Shown: positions 27,012 to 36,732, counted from the stretch's first letter. The stretch: DNA of 64,000 bases from Gammaproteobacteria bacterium (GCA_016209015.1 JACQWY010000020.1:1-64000); one strand, 5' to 3'. Translations and numbers: made by a program. Notes: a model not told the origin generated them from the sequence alone.

Positions 27012-28308
27012 ACCAGGTTCTCCAGTCGGCATGCGCGGGACGCATGCGGGGATGTTCGTCGACGACGCTCGTCGCGCGCAGCAGCGGGAACTGGCGGGCC
27101 ACGAAGCGCAGCGTTTCGAGCGCGGGGCTGTTCAGCATGATCTTCACGTAGGCGAAGCGCCAGACGAGGCGGTCGACGATGTCGTTCGCGACGTAAGCGA
27201 CGTCGCCGCGGCCGTCGCCGTTGCGGTCCCAGCCCGTGTAATTGCTCCAGTAATTGCCATTTTTACGGCCCCAGGGCTCGTCGCGCGAGGCGACGTAGCG
27301 GATCTGCTCCTGGTTCTGGATGAAATCGTTGCCGTCGACGTCGTTGCGGAACGAGCCCGCCCAGAGGTGCACGCCCGTGTAGTTGCCGACGACGAGATTG
27401 TCCTTGATCGCGTTGTACTCCGCGTCGTAGACGAAGAAGCCCTTGCCGTTGCCGGCGACGATGTTGCCCTCGATGAGCGAGTCCTGGATCGTGCGCAGCA
27501 TGATGCCGTGATCGCTGTTGCCCCAGGCGACGTTGTGGCGGACGACCTGGTTCTTCACTTCCATGAGCGCCAGCCCGCCGCGATTGAGATACACCTCGTT
27601 GTCCTCCCAGACGTTGTAGTGGGAGTTCATGTAGTGCGTGCCGTAGCGGAGATGATGCATCACGTTGCGGCGGAATTCCGCGTGGTGCGAGACGTCGACG
27701 TAGATGCCGTCGCGCGCGAAGCTGATGTGGTTGTCGTGGATGCGTGCGTTCGCGGTGTTGTAGAGCTGGATGCCGTTGCCGCGCTGCGCGGACTGCAGAT
27801 CGCGCATCCCGGTGATGAGGTTGCCGGCGATTTCGACGCCGTCGCACTTCTCGATCCAGAGCCCGAACAGCGTGTAGGCGAAATCGTTGTTGCGCACGAT
27901 CGCGCGATCCGCGCCGGGCTCGAGATAGACGCCTGCGTTCTGCGCCGTCAGATCCGCGCCGCTGTCGCGGACGATGAGACCTTCGATCACGACGTCCGGT
28001 GCTTTCACGCGGATCACGTCGCCCGTGCCGCCGCCGCTCAGCGTCGGGCGGCCGAGGCCGCGCAGCGTGAGCGGCTTGTCGATGACGAGGTGTTCCTGGT
28101 AGTCGCCACGCGGGACTTCGACGACGTCGCCCGGTGCGGCGCGCGCGAGGGTCCGGGCGATCGTCGCGCCGCGTTCGACGGTCAGCGTCGCGGCCTCGAC
28201 GTGCAGGCCGGCCGCGACGAGGCAGGCGGCGCACAGACGCGAGAACAGGCGGCGGCCGCGGCGCGTCGCCGGAGCTGACGGCGCGGCAGGTGCGCGCAGC
28301 GCGATCAC
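26992..28308 (-). CDS. nosD: NosD periplasmic beta-helix maturation factor
   Basis: 438 residues from a GTG that overlaps the nosR stop (GTGA). A basic stretch and hydrophobic core ending HVEAAT form the signal peptide. The mature protein is a right-handed parallel beta helix (CASH domain) with repeated N-rich turns such as GNLITGMRD, HNVAWGNSDHGIM and DNLVVGNYTGVHL. It ends with DRNGDGRGDVAY and a C-terminal tail. It works with NosF and NosY in CuZ assembly, probably as the chaperone surface for NosZ. Confidence 0.94.
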   Translation of the reverse strand: MIALRAPAAPSAPATRRGRRLFSRLCAACLVAAGLHVEAATLTVERGATIARTLARAAPGDVVEVPRGDYQEHLVIDKPLTLRGLGRPTLSGGGTGDVIRVKAPDVVIEGLIVRDSGADLTAQNAGVYLEPGADRAIVRNNDFAYTLFGLWIEKCDGVEIAGNLITGMRDLQSAQRGNGIQLYNTANARIHDNHISFARDGIYVDVSHHAEFRRNVMHHLRYGTHYMNSHYNVWEDNEVYLNRGGLALMEVKNQVVRHNVAWGNSDHGIMLRTIQDSLIEGNIVAGNGKGFFVYDAEYNAIKDNLVVGNYTGVHLWAGSFRNDVDGNDFIQNQEQIRYVASRDEPWGRKNGNYWSNYTGWDRNGDGRGDVAYVANDIVDRLVWRFAYVKIMLNSPALETLRFVARQFPLLRATSVVDEHPRMRPAHADWRTWYERAGH

Positions 28309-30500
28309 GTGGGCGTCACCGCGCGGGGCCGCGGCTTCATGCGGGCGGCGGCGAGCGCCTGTTTCATGCCGTCGAGAGGCAGCAGGTAGCCGTCGTCGCC
28401 GATGGCGGTCAGCGGCAGGCCGGCCTTCTCGCGTGCCTTGCGTTCCTTGACGAGCGGCGGGCAGGCGCTCTGGTCGAAGTAGAGCACCGTGCAGTCCAGG
28501 CACAGCAGGCATTCGCGCTGATCGATGCGGCCCGTCGTGTCGATCGCGAGCGAGCCGCAGCCCTTCGCGCAGGCCGCACAGCTCGTGCACTCGGCTTTGC
28601 GCTTCAGTCCGAACAGCCGGAACGTCGAGGGGATCGCGAGACCCGCGCCGAGCGGACAGAGGTATTTGCAGAACGGGCGCTCGGTGAACGCGCTCGCGAA
28701 CGCGAGCACCGCCCAGAACGTCGCGAACGGCCAGCTCCGGTGGAACACGCCGACGAGGAATGTCGTCTTGAACGGCTCGACCTCGGCCAGACGCTCGGCG
28801 AGCGGCATGGAATAGAACGACACGCCGAGCAGGCCGGCGAACACCGCGTACTTCACCCACTTCAGGCGATCGTGCACGCGGCCCGGCAGCAGGAACTGGA
28901 AGCGCTGCAGCCCGAGGCGGCCGGCGCTGCGGTAGATGAGCTCGGTCAGCGCGCCGTAGGGGCAGAGCCAGCCGCAGAAGAGGCCGCGTCCCCACCACAG
29001 GAGGGTGAGGAACATGAACCACCACAGGATGAAGATGAAGGGGTCCGACAGGAACAGCTCCCAGCGCCATTCGTAGACGAGGGCGTGGAACCACGTCAGC
29101 ACCTGCGTCACGCTCGGCTGCGCCATGGCGTGGAAGCCGATGTAGAAGACGCTCACCGTCCAGAAGAAATACTTCGGCCACATCACCCAGCGCTTGTCCT
29201 TGTGCGTGGCGCGGCGCGCGAGCCGCTCGCGTTGGCCATAGGTCGCGGCGAGGACGCCGAGGAAGAGCAGCAGGCCCGCGATCTCGAGACGCTTCGCCTT
29301 CCAGACGCGCATCCAGGTCGGATCCGGCGCGTGGTAGGCCGGGCGGCCGCCGTCGAAATAACGGTCGGCGAGCCAGTACCGCTGCTGGAAGTTCACGAAG
29401 GCCCGCGCGCCCGTCGCCTCGTCGACCTTGTTCGCGAGGAGCTGGAGCTGCCAGGGGAAGGCGGCCGTGAAGCCGGCGCTGCGCAGGATGAAGATGCCGG
29501 CCTCGTGGAATTCCGGCGCACCCTCGGCGGCGACGCTGTAGAGGTTCTGGTAGTCCGTGTCGCGGAACGTGAAGGAATCGACTTCCTGTGCGACCTGGAT
29601 GCGGTCGTAGATGCCGCCGCGCACGAAGCCCGAGCCCTTGAACGAGCCGGTGCCGTTCGCGACGATGAAGATCGCGTGCTCGCCGGGTTTCAGATCCGCC
29701 AGCAGGCGATCGTAGTTGTCCTGACCGAGGACCGAGACGCCGACGCCCGGCGCGTTCAGATAACCGAAGTAGAGATCGATGTAGGGCTCGCCGTTCTCCT
29801 CCGCGCCGACCTGCGTCTGCGTGACGGCGATGTGCTGCACGGAGCCTTCCTCGAGCAGCGCCTCCCAGGACAGCGGCGCGGCCGCGGCCACGAACTTCGC
29901 GGCGGGGCGCGGGCGCACGGCGACGATGCCGACCTGCTTCGCGACTTCGTAGCCCGAGCGCAGGATGAGCTGGTTCTCGGCGATGACGGTCACGGTCGCG
30001 CCGCTGATCGCATCGACGCCGAGCGTGTCCTCGTCGGATGAAGCCTTGCCGACCTCGATGCGCGAGCCGACGAACCTGCCGATGTACTGCGCGCAGAATT
30101 TCGTGAGCTCGGACTCGGGAATGCCGACGAGCAGGATGGGCTCGCTGTGCTTCAGGATCTTCACGCCGGTGATGAGGCCCTTCGCATCCATGCCGATGAG
30201 CGTGACGACGGGCTTGCCGGAGTAGCCGGGGATGTCGACGATGTCGGTCGACAGGAAAACGTAGCCGACGGCTTCGCGGCCGTCGGCCGCGTAGCCCTCG
30301 ACGTAACTCGGCCGGCCCATGCGCGGTGAGAACGTCGCCGCACCGGGCAGCACGTCCTTGCAGGGCGCATGGGCGCAGAGATCGGGAGAATTCGTGAGCT
30401 CCGGCGGGAGCTCCGCTTCGTAGGACCCGCCGCCGGCCCGGCACGCACCGGCCAGGAGGAGGAGCAGGAAACCAATCAGCGTTCTGGAGATGGACGACAT
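28305..30500 (-). CDS. nosR: NosR, membrane flavo-iron-sulfur electron donor for NosZ
   Basis: 731 residues. After a signal-like N-terminus, a periplasmic FMN-binding domain carries the flavinylation motif DAISGATVT (acceptor Thr about 169). The middle has a cluster of membrane helices with CPYGALTE and CKYLCPLGAG motifs. The cytosolic C-terminus has two 4Fe-4S ligand sets (CTSCAACAKGC and CLLCLDC). NosR moves electrons from the quinone pool to NosZ and is needed for N2O reduction in vivo. It lies between nosZ and nosD, which differs from the usual nosRZ order. Confidence 0.94.
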   Translation of the reverse strand: MSSISRTLIGFLLLLLAGACRAGGGSYEAELPPELTNSPDLCAHAPCKDVLPGAATFSPRMGRPSYVEGYAADGREAVGYVFLSTDIVDIPGYSGKPVVTLIGMDAKGLITGVKILKHSEPILLVGIPESELTKFCAQYIGRFVGSRIEVGKASSDEDTLGVDAISGATVTVIAENQLILRSGYEVAKQVGIVAVRPRPAAKFVAAAAPLSWEALLEEGSVQHIAVTQTQVGAEENGEPYIDLYFGYLNAPGVGVSVLGQDNYDRLLADLKPGEHAIFIVANGTGSFKGSGFVRGGIYDRIQVAQEVDSFTFRDTDYQNLYSVAAEGAPEFHEAGIFILRSAGFTAAFPWQLQLLANKVDEATGARAFVNFQQRYWLADRYFDGGRPAYHAPDPTWMRVWKAKRLEIAGLLLFLGVLAATYGQRERLARRATHKDKRWVMWPKYFFWTVSVFYIGFHAMAQPSVTQVLTWFHALVYEWRWELFLSDPFIFILWWFMFLTLLWWGRGLFCGWLCPYGALTELIYRSAGRLGLQRFQFLLPGRVHDRLKWVKYAVFAGLLGVSFYSMPLAERLAEVEPFKTTFLVGVFHRSWPFATFWAVLAFASAFTERPFCKYLCPLGAGLAIPSTFRLFGLKRKAECTSCAACAKGCGSLAIDTTGRIDQRECLLCLDCTVLYFDQSACPPLVKERKAREKAGLPLTAIGDDGYLLPLDGMKQALAAARMKPRPRAVTPT

Positions 30501-30572
30501 GGGCTCGGTTCCGGTTCAGGGCCGGCCGGCGGAGTGCACGCTCCACCGGCCGGACGCAGGGCGATGGTCAGC

Positions 30573-32501
30573 TCAGGCTTTTTCCACCATCAGGCGCGAA
30601 CGCATCTCGAGGTGCAGAGCATGGCAGAAGTGCGTGCAGTAGCACCAGTACACGCCGGGCTTGTCGGCGACGAAGGTGACGGAGCGCGTCTCCTGCGGAT
30701 TCACGATGAAGTTGATGTCGTACTTCGGAATCGCGAAGCCGTGGGTGAGGTCTTCCACCTTGTCGAGGTTCGTCAGGATGAGCGTGACGACGTCGCCCTG
30801 CTTGACCTTGATTTCCGACATCGAGTAAGCCGGCGCGGCGGACGCGAGATGCACCGTGACCTTGTTGCCGTCGCGTACGATCTTCGAGCTCGCGAGGTCC
30901 TTCGTGGCGTTCGGATAGTCCGCCATGTTCGAGACCTGCTTCGTCTTGATCAGATCGCGCTTGACGATGATGAAGTCGTGCGGCTCCGAGTAGACCGGCG
31001 ATTCGTGCACGAGCTTCATCTTCTCGCCCGAGATGTCGATCAGCACTTCGTTCTCCGGATGCAGCGGACCGACCGGCAGGTAGCGGTCCTTGGAGAACTT
31101 GCAGCCGACCGCGAGCCACTTGCCGTCCGCGGCCTTCGTCTCGCTCATCGAGGCGTTCAAGTGACCGGGCTGGTAGGCGACGTCGACGCGATCGACGACC
31201 GGCTTCGCGCTCTTGTCGCCGGCGAAGGCCTTGATCGCGGCCTCGATGTTCCACTTCACGATCTGGCTGTCGAGGAAGAGCGTGGTGTAGGCATTGCCGC
31301 GGCCGTCGAAGGCGGTGTGCAGCGGCCCGAGGCCGAGCTCCGGCTCGGCGACGACGGTGTCGCGCTCCGCTTTGACTTTGCCTTCGAACCAGTCGAGGAC
31401 GCGCGCGAGCTCGACGACCGTCGCGGTCGGCGAGAGCTTGCCCGCGCAGATGAAGTACTTGCCGTCGGGCGAGGCGTTCACGCCGTGCGGGTTCTTCGGC
31501 ACGGGCACGTAGCAGGTGAGCGCGGTCTTCGGATCGGTGTTGACCTCCTTGCGGCCGTCGACGATCGGCACGTCCGAGCCGTCGAGCCTGAACGTCTTGC
31601 CGGCGGCGATCGCCGCCTCGATGCGCGCGATGTTGAAGAACACGCAGGAGTCGCGTTCCGCGGACATCATCTCGACGTAGAGCGCGCCGCCTTCGGTGTT
31701 GTACTGGTTCGAGGCCGCGAGCTTGCCGTCGAAGGACGTCGCGACGAGGTCCATGTTGCCGTCCACGCGGCACTGCCATTTGACCTTCATCGTCTCGGCG
31801 TCGACGCAGGTGAACAGGCAGTAGTACTTGCTGCGATCGTCCATGTTCGTGCCGTCGTTCGGATGCGGCACGTGGAACTCGCTGCCGCAGAACACGCGCG
31901 TCGTGTAGTTGATCTTCGGATCGACCGGGTCGGCCTTGTCCGGGAAGATGCCGTGGAAGCCCTGGATGTTCGGCAGCTCCGTGATCTTGTCGCACTCGAA
32001 GACGTCGCCGCGGATGCGCGCGAGGCGGCCGTGAATCTTGTCGTTCGTCCAGAAATACCTGCCGTCGTAGATGCCGTTCTTGTACGAGCCGTGCACGTGG
32101 TGCGTGTCGCCCGTCGTGTACTTCAGCGTGCCGTCCGCCTTCGTGCCGAGGATCGCCTTCGATTCGTTTGTCAGCCCCCAGCCGGTGAGCGCATCGGGGT
32201 TGAAGACCGGAATGCGCTTGATCTCGCGACCGGACGGGACGCCGATGACGCGGACCTCGGCCGAGTGGCCGCCGCTCCAGACGCCGTAGTAGGCATCGAG
32301 CTCGCCCGGCTTCACTTCATGGCTGAGCCCGCCGGCGGGCGCGGCCGCTTCGACGAGGCCGGTACGGCCGGCGAGGCCGATCGCCGCTCCGACGCCGGTG
32401 GCACCGAGCAGCGCCGCGGAACCGAGGAATTTACGTCGCGAGTAACCGTGTTCTCGTTCGTCGAGCTCGACCGGTGCCCCGGTGGATTGATGGTCTGCCA
32501 T
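30573..32501 (-). CDS. nosZ: Nitrous-oxide reductase NosZ, Tat-type (clade I)
   Basis: 642 residues from ATG 32501 (GGGAG 8 bases before). The N-terminus holds a twin-arginine signal (YSRRKFLGSAALLG), which defines clade I export. The seven-bladed propeller carries the CuZ histidines in DTHHVHGSYK, EFHVPHPND, PLHTAFDGRG, GHLNASMSE and EPHDFIIV. The C-terminal cupredoxin carries the CuA site in CTHFCHALHLEM. The residue between the two Cys, usually Trp, is His here. The enzyme reduces N2O to N2 in the periplasm. It is the first gene of the nos set. Confidence 0.96.
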   Translation of the reverse strand: MADHQSTGAPVELDEREHGYSRRKFLGSAALLGATGVGAAIGLAGRTGLVEAAAPAGGLSHEVKPGELDAYYGVWSGGHSAEVRVIGVPSGREIKRIPVFNPDALTGWGLTNESKAILGTKADGTLKYTTGDTHHVHGSYKNGIYDGRYFWTNDKIHGRLARIRGDVFECDKITELPNIQGFHGIFPDKADPVDPKINYTTRVFCGSEFHVPHPNDGTNMDDRSKYYCLFTCVDAETMKVKWQCRVDGNMDLVATSFDGKLAASNQYNTEGGALYVEMMSAERDSCVFFNIARIEAAIAAGKTFRLDGSDVPIVDGRKEVNTDPKTALTCYVPVPKNPHGVNASPDGKYFICAGKLSPTATVVELARVLDWFEGKVKAERDTVVAEPELGLGPLHTAFDGRGNAYTTLFLDSQIVKWNIEAAIKAFAGDKSAKPVVDRVDVAYQPGHLNASMSETKAADGKWLAVGCKFSKDRYLPVGPLHPENEVLIDISGEKMKLVHESPVYSEPHDFIIVKRDLIKTKQVSNMADYPNATKDLASSKIVRDGNKVTVHLASAAPAYSMSEIKVKQGDVVTLILTNLDKVEDLTHGFAIPKYDINFIVNPQETRSVTFVADKPGVYWCYCTHFCHALHLEMRSRLMVEKA

Positions 32502-32650
32502 TGTTGCCGCTCCCATTGCGTGTTTAAGGGCTGGACACGCCGGCTTCGGGCCCCGTATCGCGAAGCGCCGTGCGGCTGCTCCGTGATCCGGTTCGAACTC
32601 GAGACCGGCTCCTTGTGCGGCAATATGTCGCAGCGCTGCCCGCTCTGTAA

Positions 32651-32664
32651 TTGACATTCATCAA
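32651..32664 (-). promoter_or_regulatory. Candidate FNR/DNR box upstream of nosZ
   Basis: Read on the minus strand the site is TTGATGAATGTCAA, one base from the FNR/DNR consensus TTGATNNNNATCAA. Its centre is about 156 bases before the nosZ start. It suggests activation under low oxygen or by NO. The rest of the 32502-32884 gap shows no gene. Confidence 0.6.
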
Positions 32665-32884
32665 GCGTCGATCCGCACCCGGCCGACGCCAAGTCACGGT
32701 CGCGTAAAGGTTTTTACTCGGTGAGCGGGAGTGTCCACGGGGTCGATCGTGGATATCCGAGGGGGGACCAGGTGGTGGCCGCCGGGGGCTTGCGCGGTGC
32801 TTCGGAGCGGCGGGCCGCGCGGCGCAGGGGCTTGCGAATGACCGACCCGCAGCCGCCGTCGCCGGCTGCCGCGGGTCTCGTGCA

Positions 32885-33913
32885 TCACTCGAGCAGCGTG
32901 CCCGGTGTGGCGGGCAGCCGCGGCATCGTCTGCTCGGGGAAGTTGCCGGAGAGCGCTTCGAGGAATGCCACGACTGCTTTGACGTCGGGCTCGGTGAGCT
33001 TCTTGTCGAGCTGGGTCGAGGCCATGACGCGCACGGCTTCGTCGAGTGTCTTCACCGCGCCGTTGTGGAAGTAAGGCGCGGTGTAGACGAGGTTGCGCAG
33101 CGTCGGCACGCGCCAGAGCTGGGCGTCGGCGTCCTGCTTCGTGACTTCGTAACGCCCGCGATCCTTGGTCAGCGCGTATTTTGCGACATACTCGGATTTC
33201 GCGTTCACCGGGAACTTCATCAGCAGACCGGGGCCCGTCGCGAGTGTCGCGCCATTGAACGCGGGGCCGGCGTGGCAGCTCGTACAGCCGATCGCCGCGA
33301 CCGTCTCCATGCCCTTGATCTGCTCCGCGCTCAGCGCCTGCCGGTCGCCCTTGACGTAGCGATCGTAAGGCGTGTCCGGCGTGATCAGCGTGCGTTCGTA
33401 AGCGGCGATGGCTTTCGCGGCATTGTCCATCGTGACCGTGTCCTCGCCCTGGAAAGCCGCTGCGAAGAGAGGTCGGTAACCCGGAATGTCGCGGATGCGC
33501 TTGAGGGTCGCATCGAGGTTCGGCATGCCCATTTCGATGGGATTGACCGGCGGCCCCTTGGACTGCTCCTCGAGGCTCGGTGCCCGCGCGTCCCAGAACT
33601 GCGCGACATGGAACGCCGCATTCCACACCGTCGGCGCATTGCGTCCGCCGACCTGACCGTGCACGCCGATGGAAGTCGGCCGGTGATCGTCGCCGCCCTC
33701 CATCACGTTGTGGCACGAGAAGCAGGAGACCGTGCCGGTCGATGAGAAGCGCGGATCGAAGAACAGCGCCTTGCCGAGCGCGATTTTGTCCGGCGTCGTG
33801 GGATTGTCGGTGGGCGCGGGCGCGGTTTCAGGAAGGGCTTGCCACTCGTATGCGGTGACGGTGAGCGGCAGGGTACAGATCAAAGCGAGAGCGAAAGAGC
33901 GGGTTGTCGTCAT
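32885..33913 (-). CDS. Di-haem cytochrome c peroxidase family protein, copy 1
   Basis: 342 residues with a signal peptide (MTTTRSFALALICTLPLTVTA). Two haem c sites are visible, CFSCH near residue 64 and CTSCH around 209, as in MauG/CcpA-type peroxidases. Other blocks are LGKALFFDPRFS, NAPTVWNAAFH, RVPTLRNLVYTAPYFHNG. These enzymes reduce H2O2 in the periplasm with electrons from small cytochromes. The start at 33913 follows GGAG. It is a close paralogue of the next gene upstream and lies 383 bases before nosZ, on the same strand. Confidence 0.93.
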   Translation of the reverse strand: MTTTRSFALALICTLPLTVTAYEWQALPETAPAPTDNPTTPDKIALGKALFFDPRFSSTGTVSCFSCHNVMEGGDDHRPTSIGVHGQVGGRNAPTVWNAAFHVAQFWDARAPSLEEQSKGPPVNPIEMGMPNLDATLKRIRDIPGYRPLFAAAFQGEDTVTMDNAAKAIAAYERTLITPDTPYDRYVKGDRQALSAEQIKGMETVAAIGCTSCHAGPAFNGATLATGPGLLMKFPVNAKSEYVAKYALTKDRGRYEVTKQDADAQLWRVPTLRNLVYTAPYFHNGAVKTLDEAVRVMASTQLDKKLTEPDVKAVVAFLEALSGNFPEQTMPRLPATPGTLLE

Positions 33914-34017
33914 GACGGCGTACTCCAGCGGGGAACTCGGAGCACTCTGGGCGCTGAAGCTTAAGAGACGTTTAAGGCGCGCCGTGAAGACCCGGGCAGC
34001 GGCTCGACTCCGCCGCA

Positions 34018-35043
34018 TCATCGCGGCAGCATGCCGGTGCCCGGCGGCAGCCGCGGCAGCGTCTGCTCGGGGAATCCGCCGGACAGTGCGCCGAGGAACG
34101 CGACGATGGCGTTCACGTCGGAATCGACGAGATTCTGGTCGAGCTCGGTCTTCGCCATCACGCGGACGGCCTCTTCGAGCGTCGGCACGGCCCCGTTGTG
34201 GAAGTAAGGCGCGGTGTAGAGGAGGTTGCGCAGCGTCGGCACCCGCCAGAGATGATCGTCGCCGGGATGCTTCGTGAGCTCGAAGCGCCCGCGATCTTTC
34301 AGGAGCCGATATTTCGCCACGACTTTCGCTCTGGCGTACGTCGGCGACTTCATCAGGAGACCGCGGCCGTTCGACAGCGTCGCGCCGTCGAACGTCGGGC
34401 CGGCATGACACTTCACGCAGCCGATTGCGGCGAACGTTTCCATGCCGCGGATCTGCTCGTCGCTGAGCGCCCTCTTCTCGCCCTTCACGTAGCGATCGTA
34501 GGGCGCGTCCGGCGTGACGAGCGTGCGCTCGTAGGCGGCGAGCGCTTTCACCGCGTTGTCGATGGTGACGGGCGCTTTGCCCGCGAACGCGGCGGCGAAG
34601 AGCGCACGATAGCCCGGGATCGCGCGCAGCCGCTGCAGCATGACCGTCGTGCCGGGCAGGGCCATCTCCGCGCGATCGGTCAGCGCGATCCGCGTCTGTT
34701 CTTCCAGGCTCGTCGCGCGGCCGTCCCAGCGCTGCAGGGTGTGAAAGGCCGCGTTCCACACCGTCGGCGCATTGCGGGCGGGAGCCTGTTGCGGCGGCAG
34801 CGGGCGATCGTCGGCGCCGCCGTTCATCAGATCGTGACAGGTGTTGCAGGACGTCGCGCCGCCCGGCGAGAAGCGCGGATCGAAGAACAGAGCCTTGCCG
34901 AGCGCGACCTTGCCGGGCGTCGTCGGATTGTCGGCGGGCTCGGGTGGGGCGGCCGGCAGCGGCAGCCATTCGCGATCGTGCGCGGCGGCGAGCGCCGTCC
35001 AGCACAGCACACCGAAAACGAGACGGGTGATCGACTTCAGCAC
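34018..35043 (-). CDS. Di-haem cytochrome c peroxidase family protein, copy 2
   Basis: 341 residues from a GTG at 35043, with GGAG 6 bases before it; a longer ATG start at 35100 would add 19 charged residues ahead of the signal peptide. Haem motifs CNTCH and CVKCH, and the shared blocks LGKALFFDPRFS, NAPTVWNAAFH and RVPTLRNLLYTAPYFHNG, show a tandem duplicate of the gene downstream. The two have the same length and the same domain order, with most differences in the linker loops. It probably has the same periplasmic peroxidase function. Confidence 0.92.
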   Translation of the reverse strand: MLKSITRLVFGVLCWTALAAAHDREWLPLPAAPPEPADNPTTPGKVALGKALFFDPRFSPGGATSCNTCHDLMNGGADDRPLPPQQAPARNAPTVWNAAFHTLQRWDGRATSLEEQTRIALTDRAEMALPGTTVMLQRLRAIPGYRALFAAAFAGKAPVTIDNAVKALAAYERTLVTPDAPYDRYVKGEKRALSDEQIRGMETFAAIGCVKCHAGPTFDGATLSNGRGLLMKSPTYARAKVVAKYRLLKDRGRFELTKHPGDDHLWRVPTLRNLLYTAPYFHNGAVPTLEEAVRVMAKTELDQNLVDSDVNAIVAFLGALSGGFPEQTLPRLPPGTGMLPR

Positions 35044-35178
35044 CAGGCGCTCCACGGGATCTCGGGCGAGGACCCGTGGCACCTTACGGGACGTCGCCAC
35101 GCCTGTCTTGCGTCAGGTCATCCGCCCGGCGGGCCGGCCGCCGCGGTGCCGGTGCACGGTACCGCGGCGGCGAGCCGA

Positions 35179-36465
35179 TCAAGCGGCGGGCGCGAGCTCG
35201 GCAAGCGTCGCGGCGAGGATGCCGAGGCCTTCGTCGAGCAGCGCGTCGCTGATGGTCAGCGGCACGAGGATGCGCACGACGTTGCCGTACGTTCCGCAGG
35301 ACAGCAGGATGAGCCCCTTCTCGGCGGCCTTCGCGAGGATCGCCTTCACGATGTCCGCATCGGGTTCGAGCTTCGCACGATCCTTCATGAATTCCATCGC
35401 GACCATCGCGCCTAGGCCGCGCACTTCGGCGATGCAGGGATGGCGCGTCGCGAGCTCGCGCAGACGCGCGACGAGCCGCTCGCCGATCGCCTGACTGCGC
35501 GCGACGAGCTTGTCGGCTTCGATCGCCTCGATCACGCCGAGCGCCGCGGCGCAGGCGAGCGGATTGCCGGCGTACGTGCCGCCGAGACCGCCGGGCGCGG
35601 GTGCATCCATGATCTCCGCCTTGCCGACGACAGCCGACAGCGGCAGACCGCCGCCGAGGCCTTTCGCGAGCGGCAGGAGATCCGCTTCGACGCCCGCGTA
35701 CTCCGAGGCGAAGAAGCGGCCCGTGCGCGCGAAGCCGGTCTGCACCTCGTCGACGATGAAGACGATGCCGTGCTTGTCGCACAGCGCGCGCAGGCCCTGC
35801 AGGAACTCCGGCGGCGCGATGTAGAAGCCGCCTTCGCCCTGCACCGGCTCGACGATGATCGCCGCGACGCGCGAGGGCTCGACGTCGTACTTGAAGAGCT
35901 TCTCGACCGAGGCCAGCGCCTGCTCGACGGAGATGCCGTGCAGCGCGTTCGGGAAGAGCGCGTGGAAGACCTCCGGCACGAACGGACCGAAGCCCGTCTT
36001 GTAGGGATCGACCTTGCCCGTGAGCGACATCGTGAGCAGCGTGCGGCCGTGGAAGCCGCCGCCGAAGGCGATGATGGAGCTGCGCCTGGTATGCGCCCGG
36101 GCGATCTTCACCGCGTTCTCGATCGCTTCGGCGCCGGTCGTGACCAGCATCGTCTTCTTCGGCGTCGGTCCGGGGGCGAGACGGTTCAGCTTCTCGGCGA
36201 GCTCGACGTAGGGCTCGTAGGCCATCACGTTGAAGCAGGTGTGCGTATAGCGCTGGAGCTGGTCCGCGACGCGCGCCACGACCGTCGGATTGCGATGCCC
36301 GGTGTTCACGACCGCGATGCCCGCGGCGAAATCGATGTAGCGCCGGCCTTCGACGTCCCACAGCTCCGCGTTCTCGGCTTTCGCGAGGAAGCGGGTGTGG
36401 AGGTTGCCGATGCCGCGCGGGATCGCCTGCTGGCGCCGCTGCATGAGTTCAGCGTTCGTGCTCAT
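35179..36465 (-). CDS. gabT: 4-Aminobutyrate aminotransferase
   Basis: 428 residues. The PLP lysine is Lys268 in LPLAKGLGGG, Asp239 pairs with the pyridine nitrogen in VDEVQTGF, and the family stretch GFHGRTLLTMSLTG is present. Length and residue numbering match E. coli GabT closely. It converts GABA and 2-oxoglutarate to succinic semialdehyde and glutamate in the cytosol. GGAG lies 7 bases before the start. No gabD is adjacent, so related omega-amino acids as substrates cannot be excluded. Confidence 0.92.
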   Translation of the reverse strand: MSTNAELMQRRQQAIPRGIGNLHTRFLAKAENAELWDVEGRRYIDFAAGIAVVNTGHRNPTVVARVADQLQRYTHTCFNVMAYEPYVELAEKLNRLAPGPTPKKTMLVTTGAEAIENAVKIARAHTRRSSIIAFGGGFHGRTLLTMSLTGKVDPYKTGFGPFVPEVFHALFPNALHGISVEQALASVEKLFKYDVEPSRVAAIIVEPVQGEGGFYIAPPEFLQGLRALCDKHGIVFIVDEVQTGFARTGRFFASEYAGVEADLLPLAKGLGGGLPLSAVVGKAEIMDAPAPGGLGGTYAGNPLACAAALGVIEAIEADKLVARSQAIGERLVARLRELATRHPCIAEVRGLGAMVAMEFMKDRAKLEPDADIVKAILAKAAEKGLILLSCGTYGNVVRILVPLTISDALLDEGLGILAATLAELAPAA

Positions 36466-36732
36466 TGCTCTGCTCCGATCGATGAGGGTATCCAGGGATG
36501 CGCCGCATCTGCGGCGCGCTGCGGATCATAGGCCCGTTCAGCAGCAGGAGGGAGCGCAAGGGCGTGTTGCCGGCCGCGATCGGCCCTGCGCGAAGTCCTT
36601 GGCACGCAATTAAATTGAACGGGTCCGAGACGGCGTCATGCGCCAAGCAATTAATCCGGGGATTGACGGCTGCGGGCGGCGGATTTTCGCCTTTTCGGTG
36701 TCCATCGCGCGTCCGCCGCGCGGGCGGTGCCG

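Noticed and set aside
30369-32654. 761-aa plus-strand ORF across nosZ
   Set aside because: Antisense shadow; nosZ motifs are complete on the minus strand.
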